64,000 bases of DNA from Pristionchus mayeri (lineage: Eukaryota; Nematoda; Chromadorea; Rhabditida; Neodiplogasteridae), in NCBI GenBank assembly GCA_036245805.1, contig BTRK01000001.1, forward strand, positions 31,506,758-31,570,757. The letters run 5' to 3'. The notes under the pieces are model-generated. The model did no database searches, had not been told where the DNA came from, and worked only from the letters and a program-made list of their open reading frames with translations. Below, in pieces: positions 48,601 to 61,784 of this stretch. The number at the start of each line of letters is the position of its first letter. Positions within the stretch are counted from its first letter, which is position 1. The position numbers and the translations under genes are program-made.

Positions 48601-50738
48601 GGCGCTCAGACCACCGTAGAGTAAGACCACTGAAGAGAAAAGGGGCGCTCAGACCACCGTAGAGGAAGACAAAAGGGGCGCTCAGATCACCGTAGAGGAA
48701 GACCACTGAAGAGAAAAGGGGCGCTCAGACCAATGTAGAGGAAGACCACTGAAGATAAAAGGGGCGCTCAGACCACCGTAGAGGAAGACAAAAGGGGCGC
48801 TCAGATCACCGTAGAGGAAGACCACTGAAGAGAAAAGGGGCGCTCAGACCACCGTAGAGGAAGATAAAAGGGGCATTCACACCACAGTAGAGGAAGACAA
48901 AAGGGGCGCTCAGACCACCGTAGAGGAAGACAAAAGGGGCGCTCAGATCACCGTAGAGGAAGACCACTGAAGAGAAAACGGGCGCTCAGACCACTGTAGA
49001 GGAAGACCACAGAAGAGAAAAGGGGCGCTCAGACCACCGTAGAGGAAGACCACTGAAGAGAAAAGGGGCGCTCAGACCACCGTAGAGGAAGACCACTGAA
49101 GAGAAAAGGGGCGCTCAGACCACTGTAGAGGAAGACCACAGAAGAGAAAAGGGGCGCTCAGACCACCGTAGAGGAAGACCACTGAAGAGAAAAGGGGCGC
49201 TCAGACCACCGTAGAGGAAGACCACTGAAGAGAAAAGGGGCGCTCAGACCACCGTAGAGGAAGACCACTGAAGAGAAAAGGGGCGCTCAGACCACCGTAG
49301 AGGAAGACAAAAGGGGCGCTCAGACCACCGTAGAGGAAGACAAAAGGGGCGATCAGACCACCGTAGAGGAAGATAAAAGGGGCGCTCAGACCACAGTAGA
49401 GGAAGACAAAAGGGGCGCTCAGACCACCGTAGAGGAAGACCACTGAAGAGAAAAGGGGCGCTCAGACCACCGTAGAGTAAGACCACTGAAGAGAAAAGGG
49501 GCGCTCAGACCACCGTAGAGGAAGACAAAAGGGGCGCTCAGATCACCGTAGAGGAAGACCACTGAAGAGAAAAGGGGCGCTCAGACCAATGTAGAGGAAG
49601 ACCACTGAAGATAAAAGGGGCGTTCAGACCACAGTAGAGGAAGACAAAAGGGGCGCTCAGACCACCGTAGAGGAAGACAAAAGGGGCGCTCAGATCACCG
49701 TAGAGGAAGACCACTGAAGAGAAAACGGGCGCTCAGACCACTGTAGAGGAAGACCACAGAAGAGAAAAGGGGCGCTCAGACCACCGTAGAGGAAGACCAC
49801 TGAAGAGAAAAGGGGCGCTCAGACCACCGTAGAGGAAGACCACTGAAGAGAAAAGGGGCGCTCAGACCACTGTAGAGGAAGACCACTGAAGAGAAAAGGG
49901 CGCTCATACCACCGTAGAGGAAGACCACTGAAGAGAAAAGGGGCGCTCAGACCACCGTAGAGGAAGACCACTGAATAGAAAACGGGCGATCAGACCACTG
50001 TAGAGGAAGACCACAGAAGAGAAAAGGGGCGCTCAGACCACCGTAGAGGAAGACCACTGAAGAGAAAACGGGCGCTCAGACCACTGTAGAGGAAGACCAC
50101 AGAAGAGAAAAGGGGCGCTCAGACCACCGTAGAGGAAGACCACTGAAGAGAAAAGGGGCGCTCAGACCACCGTAGAGGAAGACCACTGAAGAGAAAAGGG
50201 GCGCTCAGACCACTGTAGAGGAAGACCACTGAAGAGAAAAGGGCGCTCATACCACCGTAGAGGAAGACCACTGAAGAGAAAAGGGGCGCTCAGACCACCG
50301 TAGAGGAAGACCACTGAAGAGAAAAGGGGCGCTCAGACCACCGTAGAGGAGGACAAAAGGGGCGCTCAGACCACCGTAGAGGAAGACAAAAGGGGCGATC
50401 AGACCACCGTAGAGGAAGATAAAAGGGGCGCTCAGACCACAGTAGAGGAAGACAAAAGGGGCGCTCAGACCACCGTAGAGGAAGACCACTGAAGAGAAAA
50501 GGGGCGCTCAGACCACCGTAGAGTAAGACCACTGAAGAGAAAAGGGGCGCTCAGACCACCGTAGAGGAAGACAAAAGGGGCGCTCAGATCACCGTAGAGG
50601 AAGACCACTGAAGAGAAAAGGGGCGCTCAGACCAATGTAGAGGAAGACCACTGAAGATAAAAGGTGCGTTCAGACCACAGTAGAGGAAGACAAAAGGGGC
50701 GCTCAGACCACCGTAGAGGAAGACAAAAGGGGCGCTCA
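45605..50738 (+). repeat. 2596-bp duplication
   Basis: About 45605-48142 recurs at 48201-50738. Three GCGATC cassettes (45749, 46605, 47651) are matched at 48345, 49201 and 50247, all exactly 2596 bp away. The rare GAATAGAAAACGGG tail is at 47377 and 49973, and GAGGAGGACAAAA and GGTGCGTTC are also shared. One difference I saw is GCGATC in the second copy near 49988 where the first has GCGCTC. At 48143-48200 the first copy ends in a different series (CCACAG, plain 43-bp), the probable junction. Confidence 0.9.
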
Positions 50739-53700
50739 GATCACCGTAGAGGAAGACCACTGAAGAGAAAAGGGGCGCTCAGACCACTGTAGAGGAAGAC
50801 CACTGAAGATAAAAGGGGCGTTCAGACCACAGTAGAGGAAGACAAAAGGGGCGCTCAGACCACCGTAGAGGAAGACAAAAGGGGCGCTCAGATCACCGTA
50901 GAGGAAGACCACTGAAGAGAAAACGGGCGCTCAGACCACTGTAGAGGAAGACCACTGAAGAGAAAAGGGGCGCTCAGACCACCGTAGAGGAAGACCACAG
51001 AAGAGAAAAGGGGCGCTCAGACCACCGTAGAGGAAGACCACTGAAGAGAAAAGGGGCGCTCAGACCACCGTAGAGGAAGACCACTGAAGAGAAAAGGGGC
51101 GCTCAGACCACTGTAGAGGAAGACCACTGAAGAGAAAAGGGCGCTCAGACCACCGTAGAGGAAGACCACTGAAGAGAAAAGGGGCGCTCAGACCACCATA
51201 GAGGAAGACCACTGAAGAGAAAAGGGGCGCTCAGACCACCGTAGAGGAAGACAAAAGGGGCGCTCAGACCACCGTAGAGGAAGACAAAAGGGGCGATCAG
51301 ACCACCGTAGAGGAAGATAAAAGGGGCGCTCAGACCACAGTAGAGGAAGACAAAAGGGGCGCTCAGACCACCGTAGAGGAAGACCACTGAAAAGAAAAGG
51401 GGCGCTCAGACCACCGTAGAGTAAGACCACTGAAGAGAAAAGGGGCGCTCAGACCACCGTAGAGGAGGATAAAAGGGGCGCTCAGACCACAGTAGAGGAA
51501 GACAAAAGGGGCGCTCAGACCACCGTAGAGGAAGACAAAAGGGGCGCTCAGACCACCGTAGAGGAAGACCACTGAAGAGAAAAGGGGCGCTCAGACCACC
51601 GTAGAGGAAGACCACTGAAGAGAAAACGGGCGCTCAGACCACTGTAGAGGAAGACCACAGAAGAGAAAAGGGGCGCTCAGACCACCGTAGAGGAAGACCA
51701 CTGAAGAGAAAAGGGGCGCTCAGACCACCGTAGAGGAGGATAAAAGGGGCGCTCAGACCACCGTAGAGGAAGATAAAAGGGGCGCTCAGACCACAGTAGA
51801 GGAAGACAAAAGGGGCGCTCAGACCACCGTAGAGGAAGACCACTGAAGAGAAAAGGGGCGCTCAGACCACCGTAGAGTAAGACCACTGAAGAGAAAAGGG
51901 GCGCTCAGACCACCGTAGAGGAAGACAAAAGGGGCGCTCAGATCACCGTAGAGGAAGACCACTGAAGAGAAAAGGGGCGCTCAGACCAATGTAGAGGAAG
52001 ACCACTGAAGATAAAAGGTGCGTTCAGACCACAGTAGAGGAAGACAAAAGGGGCGCTCAGACCACCGTAGAGGAAGACAAAAGGGGCGCTCAGATCACCG
52101 TAGAGGAAGACCACTGAAGAGAAAAGGGGCGCTCAGACCACTGTAGAGGAAGACCACTGAAGATAAAAGGGGCGTTCAGACCACAGTAGAGGAAGACAAA
52201 AGGGGCGCTCAGACCACCGTAGAGGAAGACAAAAGGGGCGCTCAGATCACCGTAGAGGAAGACCACTGAAGAGAAAACGGGCGCTCAGACCACTGTAGAG
52301 GAAGACCACAGAAGAGAAAAGGGGCGCTCAGACCACCGTAGAGGAAGACCACTGAAGAGAAAAGGGGCGCTCAGACCACCGTAGAGGAAGACCACTGAAG
52401 AGAAAAGGGGCGCTCAGACCACTGTAGAGGAAGACCACTGAAGAGAAAAGGGCGCTCAGACCACCGTAGAGGAAGACCACTGAAGAGAAAAGGGGCGCTC
52501 AGACCACCATAGAGGAAGACCACTGAAGAGAAAAGGGGCGCTCAGACCACCGTAGAGGAAGACAAAAGGGGCGCTCAGACCACCGTAGAGGAAGACAAAA
52601 GGGGCGATCAGACCACCGTAGAGGAAGATAAAAGGGGCGATCAGACCACCGTAGAGGAAGATAAAAGGGGCGCTCAGACCACAGTAGAGGAAGACAAAAG
52701 GGGCGCTCAGACCACCGTAGAGGAAGACCACTGAAAAGAAAAGGGGCGCTCAGACCACCGTAGAGGAAGACCACTGAAGAGAAAAGGGCGCTCAGACCAC
52801 CGTAGAGGAAGACCACTGAAGAGAAAAGGGGCGCTCAGACCACCGTAGAGGAAGACAAAAGGGGCGCTCAGACCACCGTAGAGGAAGACAAAAGGGGCGC
52901 TCAGACCACCGTAGAGGAAGACAAAAGGGGCGCTCAGACCACCGTAGAGGAAGATAAAAGGGGCGATCAGACCACCGTAGAGGAAGATAAAAGGGGCGCT
53001 CAGACCACAGTAGAGGAAGACAAAAGGGGCGCTCAGACCACCGTAGAGGAAGACCACTGAAAAGAAAAGGGGCGCTCAGACCACCGTAGAGTAAGACCAC
53101 TGAAGAGAAAAGGGGCGCTCAGACCACCGTAGAGGAGGATAAAAGGGGCGCTCAGACCACAGTAGAGGAAGACAAAAGGGGCGCTCAGACCACCGTAGAG
53201 GAAGACAAAAGGGGCGCTCAGACCACCGTAGAGGAAGACCACTGAAGAGAAAAGGGGCGCTCAGACCACCGTAGAGGAAGACCACTGAAGAGAAAACGGG
53301 CGCTCAGACCACTGTAGAGGAAGACCACAGAAGAGAAAAGGGGCGCTCAGACCACCGTAGAGGAAGACCACTGAAGAGAAAACGGGCGCTCAGACCACTG
53401 TAGAGGAAGACCACAGAAGAGAAAAGGGGCGCTCAGACCACCGTAGAGGAAGACCACTGAAGAGAAAAGGGGCGCTCAGACCACCGTAGAGGAAGACCAC
53501 TGAAGAGAAAAGGGGCGCTCAGACCACTGTAGAGGAAGACCACTGAAGAGAAAAGGGCGCTCATACCACCGTAGAGGAAGACCACTGAAGAGAAAAGGGG
53601 CGCTCAGACCACCGTAGAGGAAGACCACTGAAGAGAAAAGGGGCGCTCAGACCACCGTAGAGGAGGACAAAAGGGGCGCTCAGACCACCGTAGAGGAAGA

Positions 53701-55568
53701 CAAAAGGGGCGATCAGACCACCGTAGAGGAAGATAAAAGGGGCGCTCAGACCACAGTAGAGGAAGACAAAAGGGGCGCTCAGACCACCGTAGAGGAAGAC
53801 CACTGAAGAGAAAAGGGGCGCTCAGACCACCGTAGAGTAAGACCACTGAAGAGAAAAGGGGCGCTCAGACCACCGTAGAGGAAGACAAAAGGGGCGCTCA
53901 GATCACCGTAGAGGAAGACCACTGAAGAGAAAAGGGCGCTCAGACCACCGTAGAGGAAGACCACTGAAGAGAAAAGGGGCGCTCAGACCACCGTAGAGGA
54001 AGACCACTGAAGAGAAAAGGGGCGCTCAGACCACCGTAGAGGAAGACAAAAGGGGCGCTCAGACCACCGTAGAGGAAGACAAAAGGGGCGATCAGACCAC
54101 CGTAGAGGAAGATAAAAGGGGCGCTCAGACCACAGTAGAGGAAGACAAAAGGGGCGCTCAGACCACCGTAGAGGAAGACCACTGAAAAGAAAAGGGGCGC
54201 TCAGACCACCGTAGAGTAAGACCACTGAAGAGAAAAGGGGCGCTCAGACCACCGTAGAGGAGGATAAAAGGGGCGCTCAGACCACAGTAGAGGAAGACAA
54301 AAGGGGCGCTCAGACCACCGTAGAGGAAGACAAAAGGGGCGCTCAGACCACCGTAGAGGAAGACCACTGAAGAGAAAAGGGGCGCTCAGACCACCGTAGA
54401 GGAAGACCACTGAAGAGAAAACGGGCGCTCAGACCACTGTAGAGGAAGACCACAGAAGAAAAAGGGGCGCTCAGACCACCGTAGAGGAAGACCACTGAAG
54501 AGAAAACGGGCGCTCAGACCACTGTAGAGGAAGACCACAGAAGAGAAAAGGGGCGCTCAGACCACCGTAGAGGAAGACCACTGAAGAGAAAAGGGGCGCT
54601 CAGACCACCGTAGAGGAAGACCACTGAAGAGAAAAGGGGCGCCACTGAAGAGAAAAGACCACTGAAGAGAAAAGGGGCGCTCAGACCACCGTAGAGGAAG
54701 ACCACTGAAGAGAAAAGGGGCGCTCAGACCACCGTAGAGGAGGACAAAAGGGGCGCTCAGACCACCGTAGAGGAAGACAAAAGGGGCGATCAGACCACCG
54801 TAGAGGAAGATAAAAGGGGCGCTCAGACCACAGTAGAGGAAGACAAAAGGGGCGCTCAGACCACCGTAGAGGAAGACCACTGAAGAGAAAAGGGGCGCTC
54901 AGACCACCGTAGAGTAAGACCACTGAAGAGAAAAGGGGCGCTCAGACCACCGTAGAGGAAGACAAAAGGGGCGCTCAGATCACCGTAGAGGAAGACCACT
55001 GAAGAGAAAAGGGGCGCTCAGACCAATGTAGAGGAAGACCACTGAAGATAAAAGGGGCGTTCAGACCACAGTAGAGGAAGACAAAAGGGGCGCTCAGACC
55101 ACCGTAGAGGAAGACAAAAGGGGCGCTCAGATCACCGTAGAGGAAGACCACTGAAGAGAAAACGGGCGCTCAGACCACTGTAGAGGAAGACCACAGAAGA
55201 GAAAAGGGGCGCTCAGACCACCGTAGAGGAAGACCACTGAAGAGAAAAGGGGCGCTCAGACCACCGTAGAGGAAGACCACTGAAGAGAAAAGGGGCGCTC
55301 AGACCACTGTAGAGGAAGACCACTGAAGATAAAAGGGGCGTTCAGACCACAGTAGAGGAAGACAAAAGGGGCGCTCAGACCACCGTAGAGGAAGACAAAA
55401 GGGGCGCTCAGATCACCGTAGAGGAAGACCACTGAAGAGAAAACGGGCGCTCAGACCACTGTAGAGGAAGACCACAGAAGAGAAAAGGGGCGCTCAGACC
55501 ACCGTAGAGGAAGACCACTGAAGAGAAAAGGGGCGCTCAGACCACCGTAGAGGAAGACCACTGAAGAG
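50739..55568 (+). repeat. GCGATC cassettes with the CTGAAAAGAAAA variant
   Basis: Cassettes begin at 51145, 52456, 53561 and 53940, and a damaged one lies near 54.6 kb. The CTGAAAAGAAAA tail first appears at about 51388. It then marks cassettes at about 52733, 53058 and 54183 and continues into the 3108-bp duplication. CCACCATAG changes near 51197 and 52507 accompany two of the cassettes. GAGGAGGACAAAA near 53664 and 54740 links this segment to the 2596-bp duplication. Confidence 0.82.
54636..54673 (+). repeat. Broken monomer: two truncated units
   Basis: After GGGGCGC the sequence jumps straight to CACTGAAGAGAAAA. It then continues into GACCACTGAAGAGAAAA without an intervening GGGG head, before a normal GGGG at 54674. 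The 38 bp read as two truncated units of 21 and 17 bp, so two exchanges or deletions fell close together. A one-base loss in a CCACAGAAGA tail occurs about 180 bp upstream, near 54459. Confidence 0.9.
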
Positions 55569-58500
55569 AAAAGGGGCGCTCAGACCACTGTAGAGGAAGA
55601 CCACTGAAGAGAAAAGGGCGCTCAGACCACCGTAGAGGAAGACCACTGAAGAGAAAAGGGGCGCTCAGACCACCGTAGAGGAAGACCACTGAAGAGAAAA
55701 GGGGCGCTCAGACCACCGTAGAGGAAGACAAAAGGGGCGCTCAGACCACCGTAGAGGAAGACAAAAGGGGCGATCAGACCACCGTAGAGGAAGATAAAAG
55801 GGGCGCTCAGACCACAGTAGAGGAAGACAAAAGGGGCGCTCAGACCACCGTAGAGGAAGACCACTGAAAAGAAAAGGGGCGCTCAGACCACCGTAGAGTA
55901 AGACCACTGAAGAGAAAAGGGGCGCTCAGACCACCGTAGAGGAGGATAAAAGGGGCGCTCAGACCACAGTAGAGGAAGACAAAAGGGGCGCTCAGACCAC
56001 CGTAGAGGAAGACAAAAGGGGCGCTCAGACCACCGTAGAGGAAGACCACTGAAGAGAAAAGGGGCGCTCAGACCACCGTAGAGGAGGATAAAAGGGGCGC
56101 TCAGACCACAGTAGAGGAAGATAAAAGGGGCGCTCAGACCACAGTAGAGGAAGACAAAAGGGGCGCTCAGACCACCGTAGAGGAAGACAAAAGGGGCGCT
56201 CAGATCACCGTAGAGGAAGACCACTGAAGAGAAAAGGGGCGCTCAGACCACCGTAGAGGAAGACCACTGAAGAGAAAAGGGGCGCTCAGACCACTGTAGA
56301 GGAAGACCACAGAAGAGAAAAGGGGCGCTCAGACCACCGTAGAGGAAGACCACTGAAGAGAAAAGGGGCGCTCAGACCACTGTAGAGGAAGACCACTGAA
56401 GAGAAAAGGGCGCTGAGACCACCGTAGAGGAAGACCACTGAAGAGAAAAGGGGCGCTCAGACCACTGTAGAGGAAGACCACAGAAGAGAAAAGGGGCGCT
56501 TAGACCACCGTAGAGGAAGACCACTGAAGAGAAAAGGGCGCTCAGACCACCGTAGAGGAAGACCACTGAAGAGAAAAGGGGCGCTCAGACCACCGTAGAG
56601 GAAGACCACTGAAGAGAAAAGGGGCGCTCAGACCACCGTAGAGGAAGACAAAAGGGGCGCTCAGACCACCGTAGAGGAAGATAAAAGGGGCGCTCAGACC
56701 ACAGTAGAGGAAGACAAAAGGGGCGCTCAGACCACCGTAGAGGAAGACCACTGAAAAGAAAAGGGGCGCTCAGACCACCGTAGAGTAAGACCACTGAAGA
56801 GAAAAGGGGCGCTCAGACCACCGTAGAGGAGGATAAAAGGGGCGCTCAGACCACAGTAGAGGAAGACAAAAGGGGCGCTCAGACCACCGTAGAGGAAGAC
56901 AAAAGGGGCGCTCAGACCACCATAGAGGAAGACCACTGAAGAGAAAAGGGGCGCTCAGACCACCGTAGAGGAGGATAAAAGGGGCGCTCAGACCACAGTA
57001 GAGGAAGACAAAAGGGGCGCTCAGACCACCGTAGAGGAAGACAAAAGGGGCGCTCAGACCACCGTAGAGGAAGACCACTGAAGAGAAAAGGGGCGCTCAG
57101 ACCACCGTAGAGGAGGATAAAAGGGGCGCTCAGACCACAGTAGAGGAAGATAAAAGGGGCGCTCAGACCACAGTAGAGGAAGACAAAAGGGGCGCTCAGA
57201 CCACCGTAGAGGAAGACCACTGAAAAGAAAAGGGGCGCTCAGACCACCGTAGAGTAAGACCACTGAAGAGAAAAGGGGCGCTCAGACCACCGTAGAGGAG
57301 GATAAAAGGGGCGCTCAGACCACAGTAGAGGAAGACAAAAGGGGCGCTCAGACCACCGTAGAGGAAGACAAAAGGGGCGCTCAGACCACCGTAGAGGAAG
57401 ACCACTGAAGAGAAAAGGGGCGCTCAGACCACCGTAGAGGAGGATAAAAGGGGCGCTCAGACCACAGTAGAGGAAGACAAAAGGGGCGCTCAGACCACCG
57501 TAGAGGAAGACAAAAGGTGCGCTCAGACCACCGTAGAGGAAGACCACTGACGAGAAAAGGGGCGCTTAGACCACAGTAGAGGAAGACAAAAGGGGCGCTC
57601 AGACCACCGTAGAGGAAGACAAAAGGGGCGCTCAGACCACCGTAGAGGAAGACCACTGAAGAGAAAAGGGGCGCTCAGACCACCGTAGAGGAAGACAAAA
57701 GGGGCGCTCAGACCACCGTAGAGGAAGACAAAAGGGGCGCTCAGACCACCGTAGAGGAAGACAAAAGGGGCGCTCAGACCACCGTAGAGGAAGACAAAAG
57801 GGGCGCTCAGACCACAGTAGAGGAAGACAAAAGGGGCGCTCAGACCACCGTAGAGGAAGACAAAAGGGGCGCTCAGACCACCGTAGAGTAAGACCACTGA
57901 AGAGAAAAGGGGCGCTCAGACCACCGTAGAGGAGGATAAAAGGGGCGCTCAGACCACAGTAGAGGAAGACAAAAGGGGCGCTCAGACCACCGTAGAGGAA
58001 GACAAAAGGGGCGCTCAGACCACCGTAGAGGAGGATAAAAGGGGCGCTCAGACCACAGTAGAGGAAGATAAAAGGGGCGCTCAGACCACAGTAGAGGAAG
58101 ACAAAAGGGGCGCTCAGACCACCGTAGAGGAAGACAAAAGGGGCGCTCAGATCACCGTAGAGGAAGACCACTGAAGAGAAAAGGGGCGCTCAGACCACTG
58201 TAGAGGAAGACCACAGAAGAGAAAAGGGGCGCTCAGACCACCGTAGAGGAAGACCACTGAAGAGAAAAGGGGCGCTCAGACCACCGTAGAGGAAGACCAC
58301 TGAAGAGAAAAGGGGCGCTCAGACCACTGTAGAGGAAGACCACTGAAGAGAAAAGGGCGCTGAGACCACCGTAGAGGAAGACAACTGAAGAGAAAAGGGG
58401 CGCTCAGACCACCGTAGAGGAAGACAAAAGGGGCGCTCAGACCACCGTAGAGGAAGACCACTGAAGAGAAAAGGGGCGCCCAGACCACCGTAGAGGAAGA

Positions 58501-61500
58501 CAAAAGGGGCGCTCAGACCACCGTAGAGGAAGACCACTGAAGAGAAAAGGGGCGCTCAGACCACCGTAGAGGAAGACAAAAGGGGCGCTCAGACCACCGT
58601 AGAGGAAGACAAAAGGGGCGATCAGACCACCGTAGAGGAAGATAAAAGGGGCGCTCAGACCACAGTAGAGGAAGACAAAAGGGGCGCTCAGACCACTGTA
58701 GAGGAAGACCACTGAAGAGAAAAGGGCGCTCAGACCACCGTAGAGGAAGACCACTGAAGAGAAAAGGGGCGCTCAGACCACCGTAGAGGAAGACCACTGA
58801 AGAGAAAAGGGGCGCTCAGACCACCGTAGAGGAAGACAAAAGGGGCGCTCAGACCACCGTAGAGGAAGACAAAAGGGGCGATCAGACCACCGTAGAGGAA
58901 GATAAAAGGGGCGCTCAGACCACAGTAGAGGAAGACAAAAGGGGCGCTCAGACCACCGTAGAGGAAGACCACTGAAAAGAAAAGGGGCGCTCAGACCACC
59001 GTAGAGTAAGACCACTGAAGAGAAAAGGGGCGCTCAGACCACCGTAGAGGAGGATAAAAGGGGCGCTCAGACCACAGTAGAGGAAGACAAAAGGGGCGCT
59101 CAGACCACCGTAGAGGAAGACAAAAGGGGCGCTCAGACCACCGTAGAGGAAGACCACTGAAGAGAAAAGGGGCGCTCAGACCACCGTAGAGGAGGATAAA
59201 AGGGGCGCTCAGACCACAGTAGAGGAAGATAAAAGGGGCGCTCAGACCACAGTAGAGGAAGACAAAAGGGGCGCTCAGACCACCGTAGAGGAAGACAAAA
59301 GGGGCGCTCAGATCACCGTAGAGGAAGACCACTGAAGAGAAAAGGGGCGCTCAGACCACCGTAGAGGAAGACCACTGAAGAGAAAAGGGGCGCTCAGACC
59401 ACTGTAGAGGAAGACCACAGAAGAGAAAAGGGGCGCTCAGACCACCGTAGAGGAAGACCACTGAAGAGAAAAGGGGCGCTCAGACCACTGTAGAGGAAGA
59501 CCACTGAAGAGAAAAGGGCGCTGAGACCACCGTAGAGGAAGACCACTGAAGAGAAAAGGGGCGCTCAGACCACTGTAGAGGAAGACCACAGAAGAGAAAA
59601 GGGGCGCTTAGACCACCGTAGAGGAAGACCACTGAAGAGAAAAGGGCGCTCAGACCACCGTAGAGGAAGACCACTGAAGAGAAAAGGGGCGCTCAGACCA
59701 CCGTAGAGGAAGACCACTGAAGAGAAAAGGGGCGCTCAGACCACCGTAGAGGAAGACAAAAGGGGCGCTCAGACCACCGTAGAGGAAGATAAAAGGGGCG
59801 CTCAGACCACAGTAGAGGAAGACAAAAGGGGCGCTCAGACCACCGTAGAGGAAGACCACTGAAAAGAAAAGGGGCGCTCAGACCACCGTAGAGTAAGACC
59901 ACTGAAGAGAAAAGGGGCGCTCAGACCACCGTAGAGGAGGATAAAAGGGGCGCTCAGACCACAGTAGAGGAAGACAAAAGGGGCGCTCAGACCACCGTAG
60001 AGGAAGACAAAAGGGGCGCTCAGACCACCATAGAGGAAGACCACTGAAGAGAAAAGGGGCGCTCAGACCACCGTAGAGGAGGATAAAAGGGGCGCTCAGA
60101 CCACAGTAGAGGAAGACAAAAGGGGCGCTCAGACCACCGTAGAGGAAGACAAAAGGGGCGCTCAGACCACCGTAGAGGAAGACCACTGAAGAGAAAAGGG
60201 GCGCTCAGACCACCGTAGAGGAGGATAAAAGGGGCGCTCAGACCACAGTAGAGGAAGATAAAAGGGGCGCTCAGACCACAGTAGAGGAAGACAAAAGGGG
60301 CGCTCAGACCACCGTAGAGGAAGACCACTGAAAAGAAAAGGGGCGCTCAGACCACCGTAGAGTAAGACCACTGAAGAGAAAAGGGGCGCTCAGACCACCG
60401 TAGAGGAGGATAAAAGGGGCGCTCAGACCACAGTAGAGGAAGACAAAAGGGGCGCTCAGACCACCGTAGAGGAAGACAAAAGGGGCGCTCAGACCACCGT
60501 AGAGGAAGACCACTGAAGAGAAAAGGGGCGCTCAGACCACCGTAGAGGAGGATAAAAGGGGCGCTCAGACCACAGTAGAGGAAGACAAAAGGGGCGCTCA
60601 GACCACCGTAGAGGAAGACAAAAGGTGCGCTCAGACCACCGTAGAGGAAGACCACTGACGAGAAAAGGGGCGCTTAGACCACAGTAGAGGAAGACAAAAG
60701 GGGCGCTCAGACCACCGTAGAGGAAGACAAAAGGGGCGCTCAGACCACCGTAGAGGAAGACCACTGAAGAGAAAAGGGGCGCTCAGACCACCGTAGAGGA
60801 AGACAAAAGGGGCGCTCAGACCACCGTAGAGGAAGACAAAAGGGGCGCTCAGACCACCGTAGAGGAAGACAAAAGGGGCGCTCAGACCACCGTAGAGGAA
60901 GACAAAAGGGGCGCTCAGACCACAGTAGAGGAAGACAAAAGGGGCGCTCAGACCACCGTAGAGGAAGACAAAAGGGGCGCTCAGACCACCGTAGAGTAAG
61001 ACCACTGAAGAGAAAAGGGGCGCTCAGACCACCGTAGAGGAGGATAAAAGGGGCGCTCAGACCACAGTAGAGGAAGACAAAAGGGGCGCTCAGACCACCG
61101 TAGAGGAAGACAAAAGGGGCGCTCAGACCACCGTAGAGGAGGATAAAAGGGGCGCTCAGACCACAGTAGAGGAAGATAAAAGGGGCGCTCAGACCACAGT
61201 AGAGGAAGACAAAAGGGGCGCTCAGACCACCGTAGAGGAAGACAAAAGGGGCGCTCAGATCACCGTAGAGGAAGACCACTGAAGAGAAAAGGGGCGCTCA
61301 GACCACTGTAGAGGAAGACCACAGAAGAGAAAAGGGGCGCTCAGACCACCGTAGAGGAAGACCACTGAAGAGAAAAGGGGCGCTCAGACCACCGTAGAGG
61401 AAGACCACTGAAGAGAAAAGGGGCGCTCAGACCACTGTAGAGGAAGACCACTGAAGAGAAAAGGGCGCTGAGACCACCGTAGAGGAAGACAACTGAAGAG

Positions 61501-61784
61501 AAAAGGGGCGCTCAGACCACCGTAGAGGAAGACAAAAGGGGCGCTCAGACCACCGTAGAGGAAGACCACTGAAGAGAAAAGGGGCGCCCAGACCACCGTA
61601 GAGGAAGACAAAAGGGGCGCTCAGACCACCGTAGAGGAAGACCACTGAAGAGAAAAGGGGCGCTCAGACCACCGTAGAGGAAGACAAAAGGGGCGCTCAG
61701 ACCACCGTAGAGGAAGACAAAAGGGGCGCTCAGACCACCGTAGAGGAAGATAAAAGGGGCGCTCAGACCACAGTAGAGGAAGAC
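55569..61784 (+). repeat. 3108-bp tandem duplication, near identical
   Basis: Copy 1 is about 55569-58676 and copy 2 about 58677-61784. Private changes recur at exactly +3108 bp: GACAACTGAAG (AACTG at 58383 and 61491), CCACCATAG near 56930 and 60038, GACGAGAAAA near 57549 and 60657, and CTTAGACC near 56499 and 57566 with their partners. The only substitution I found is GCGATC at 58621 versus GCGCTC at 61729. The left edge is set by the switch from a 43-bp to a 33-bp tail just before AAAAGGGG. This is the largest and apparently youngest duplication in the window. Confidence 0.93.
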
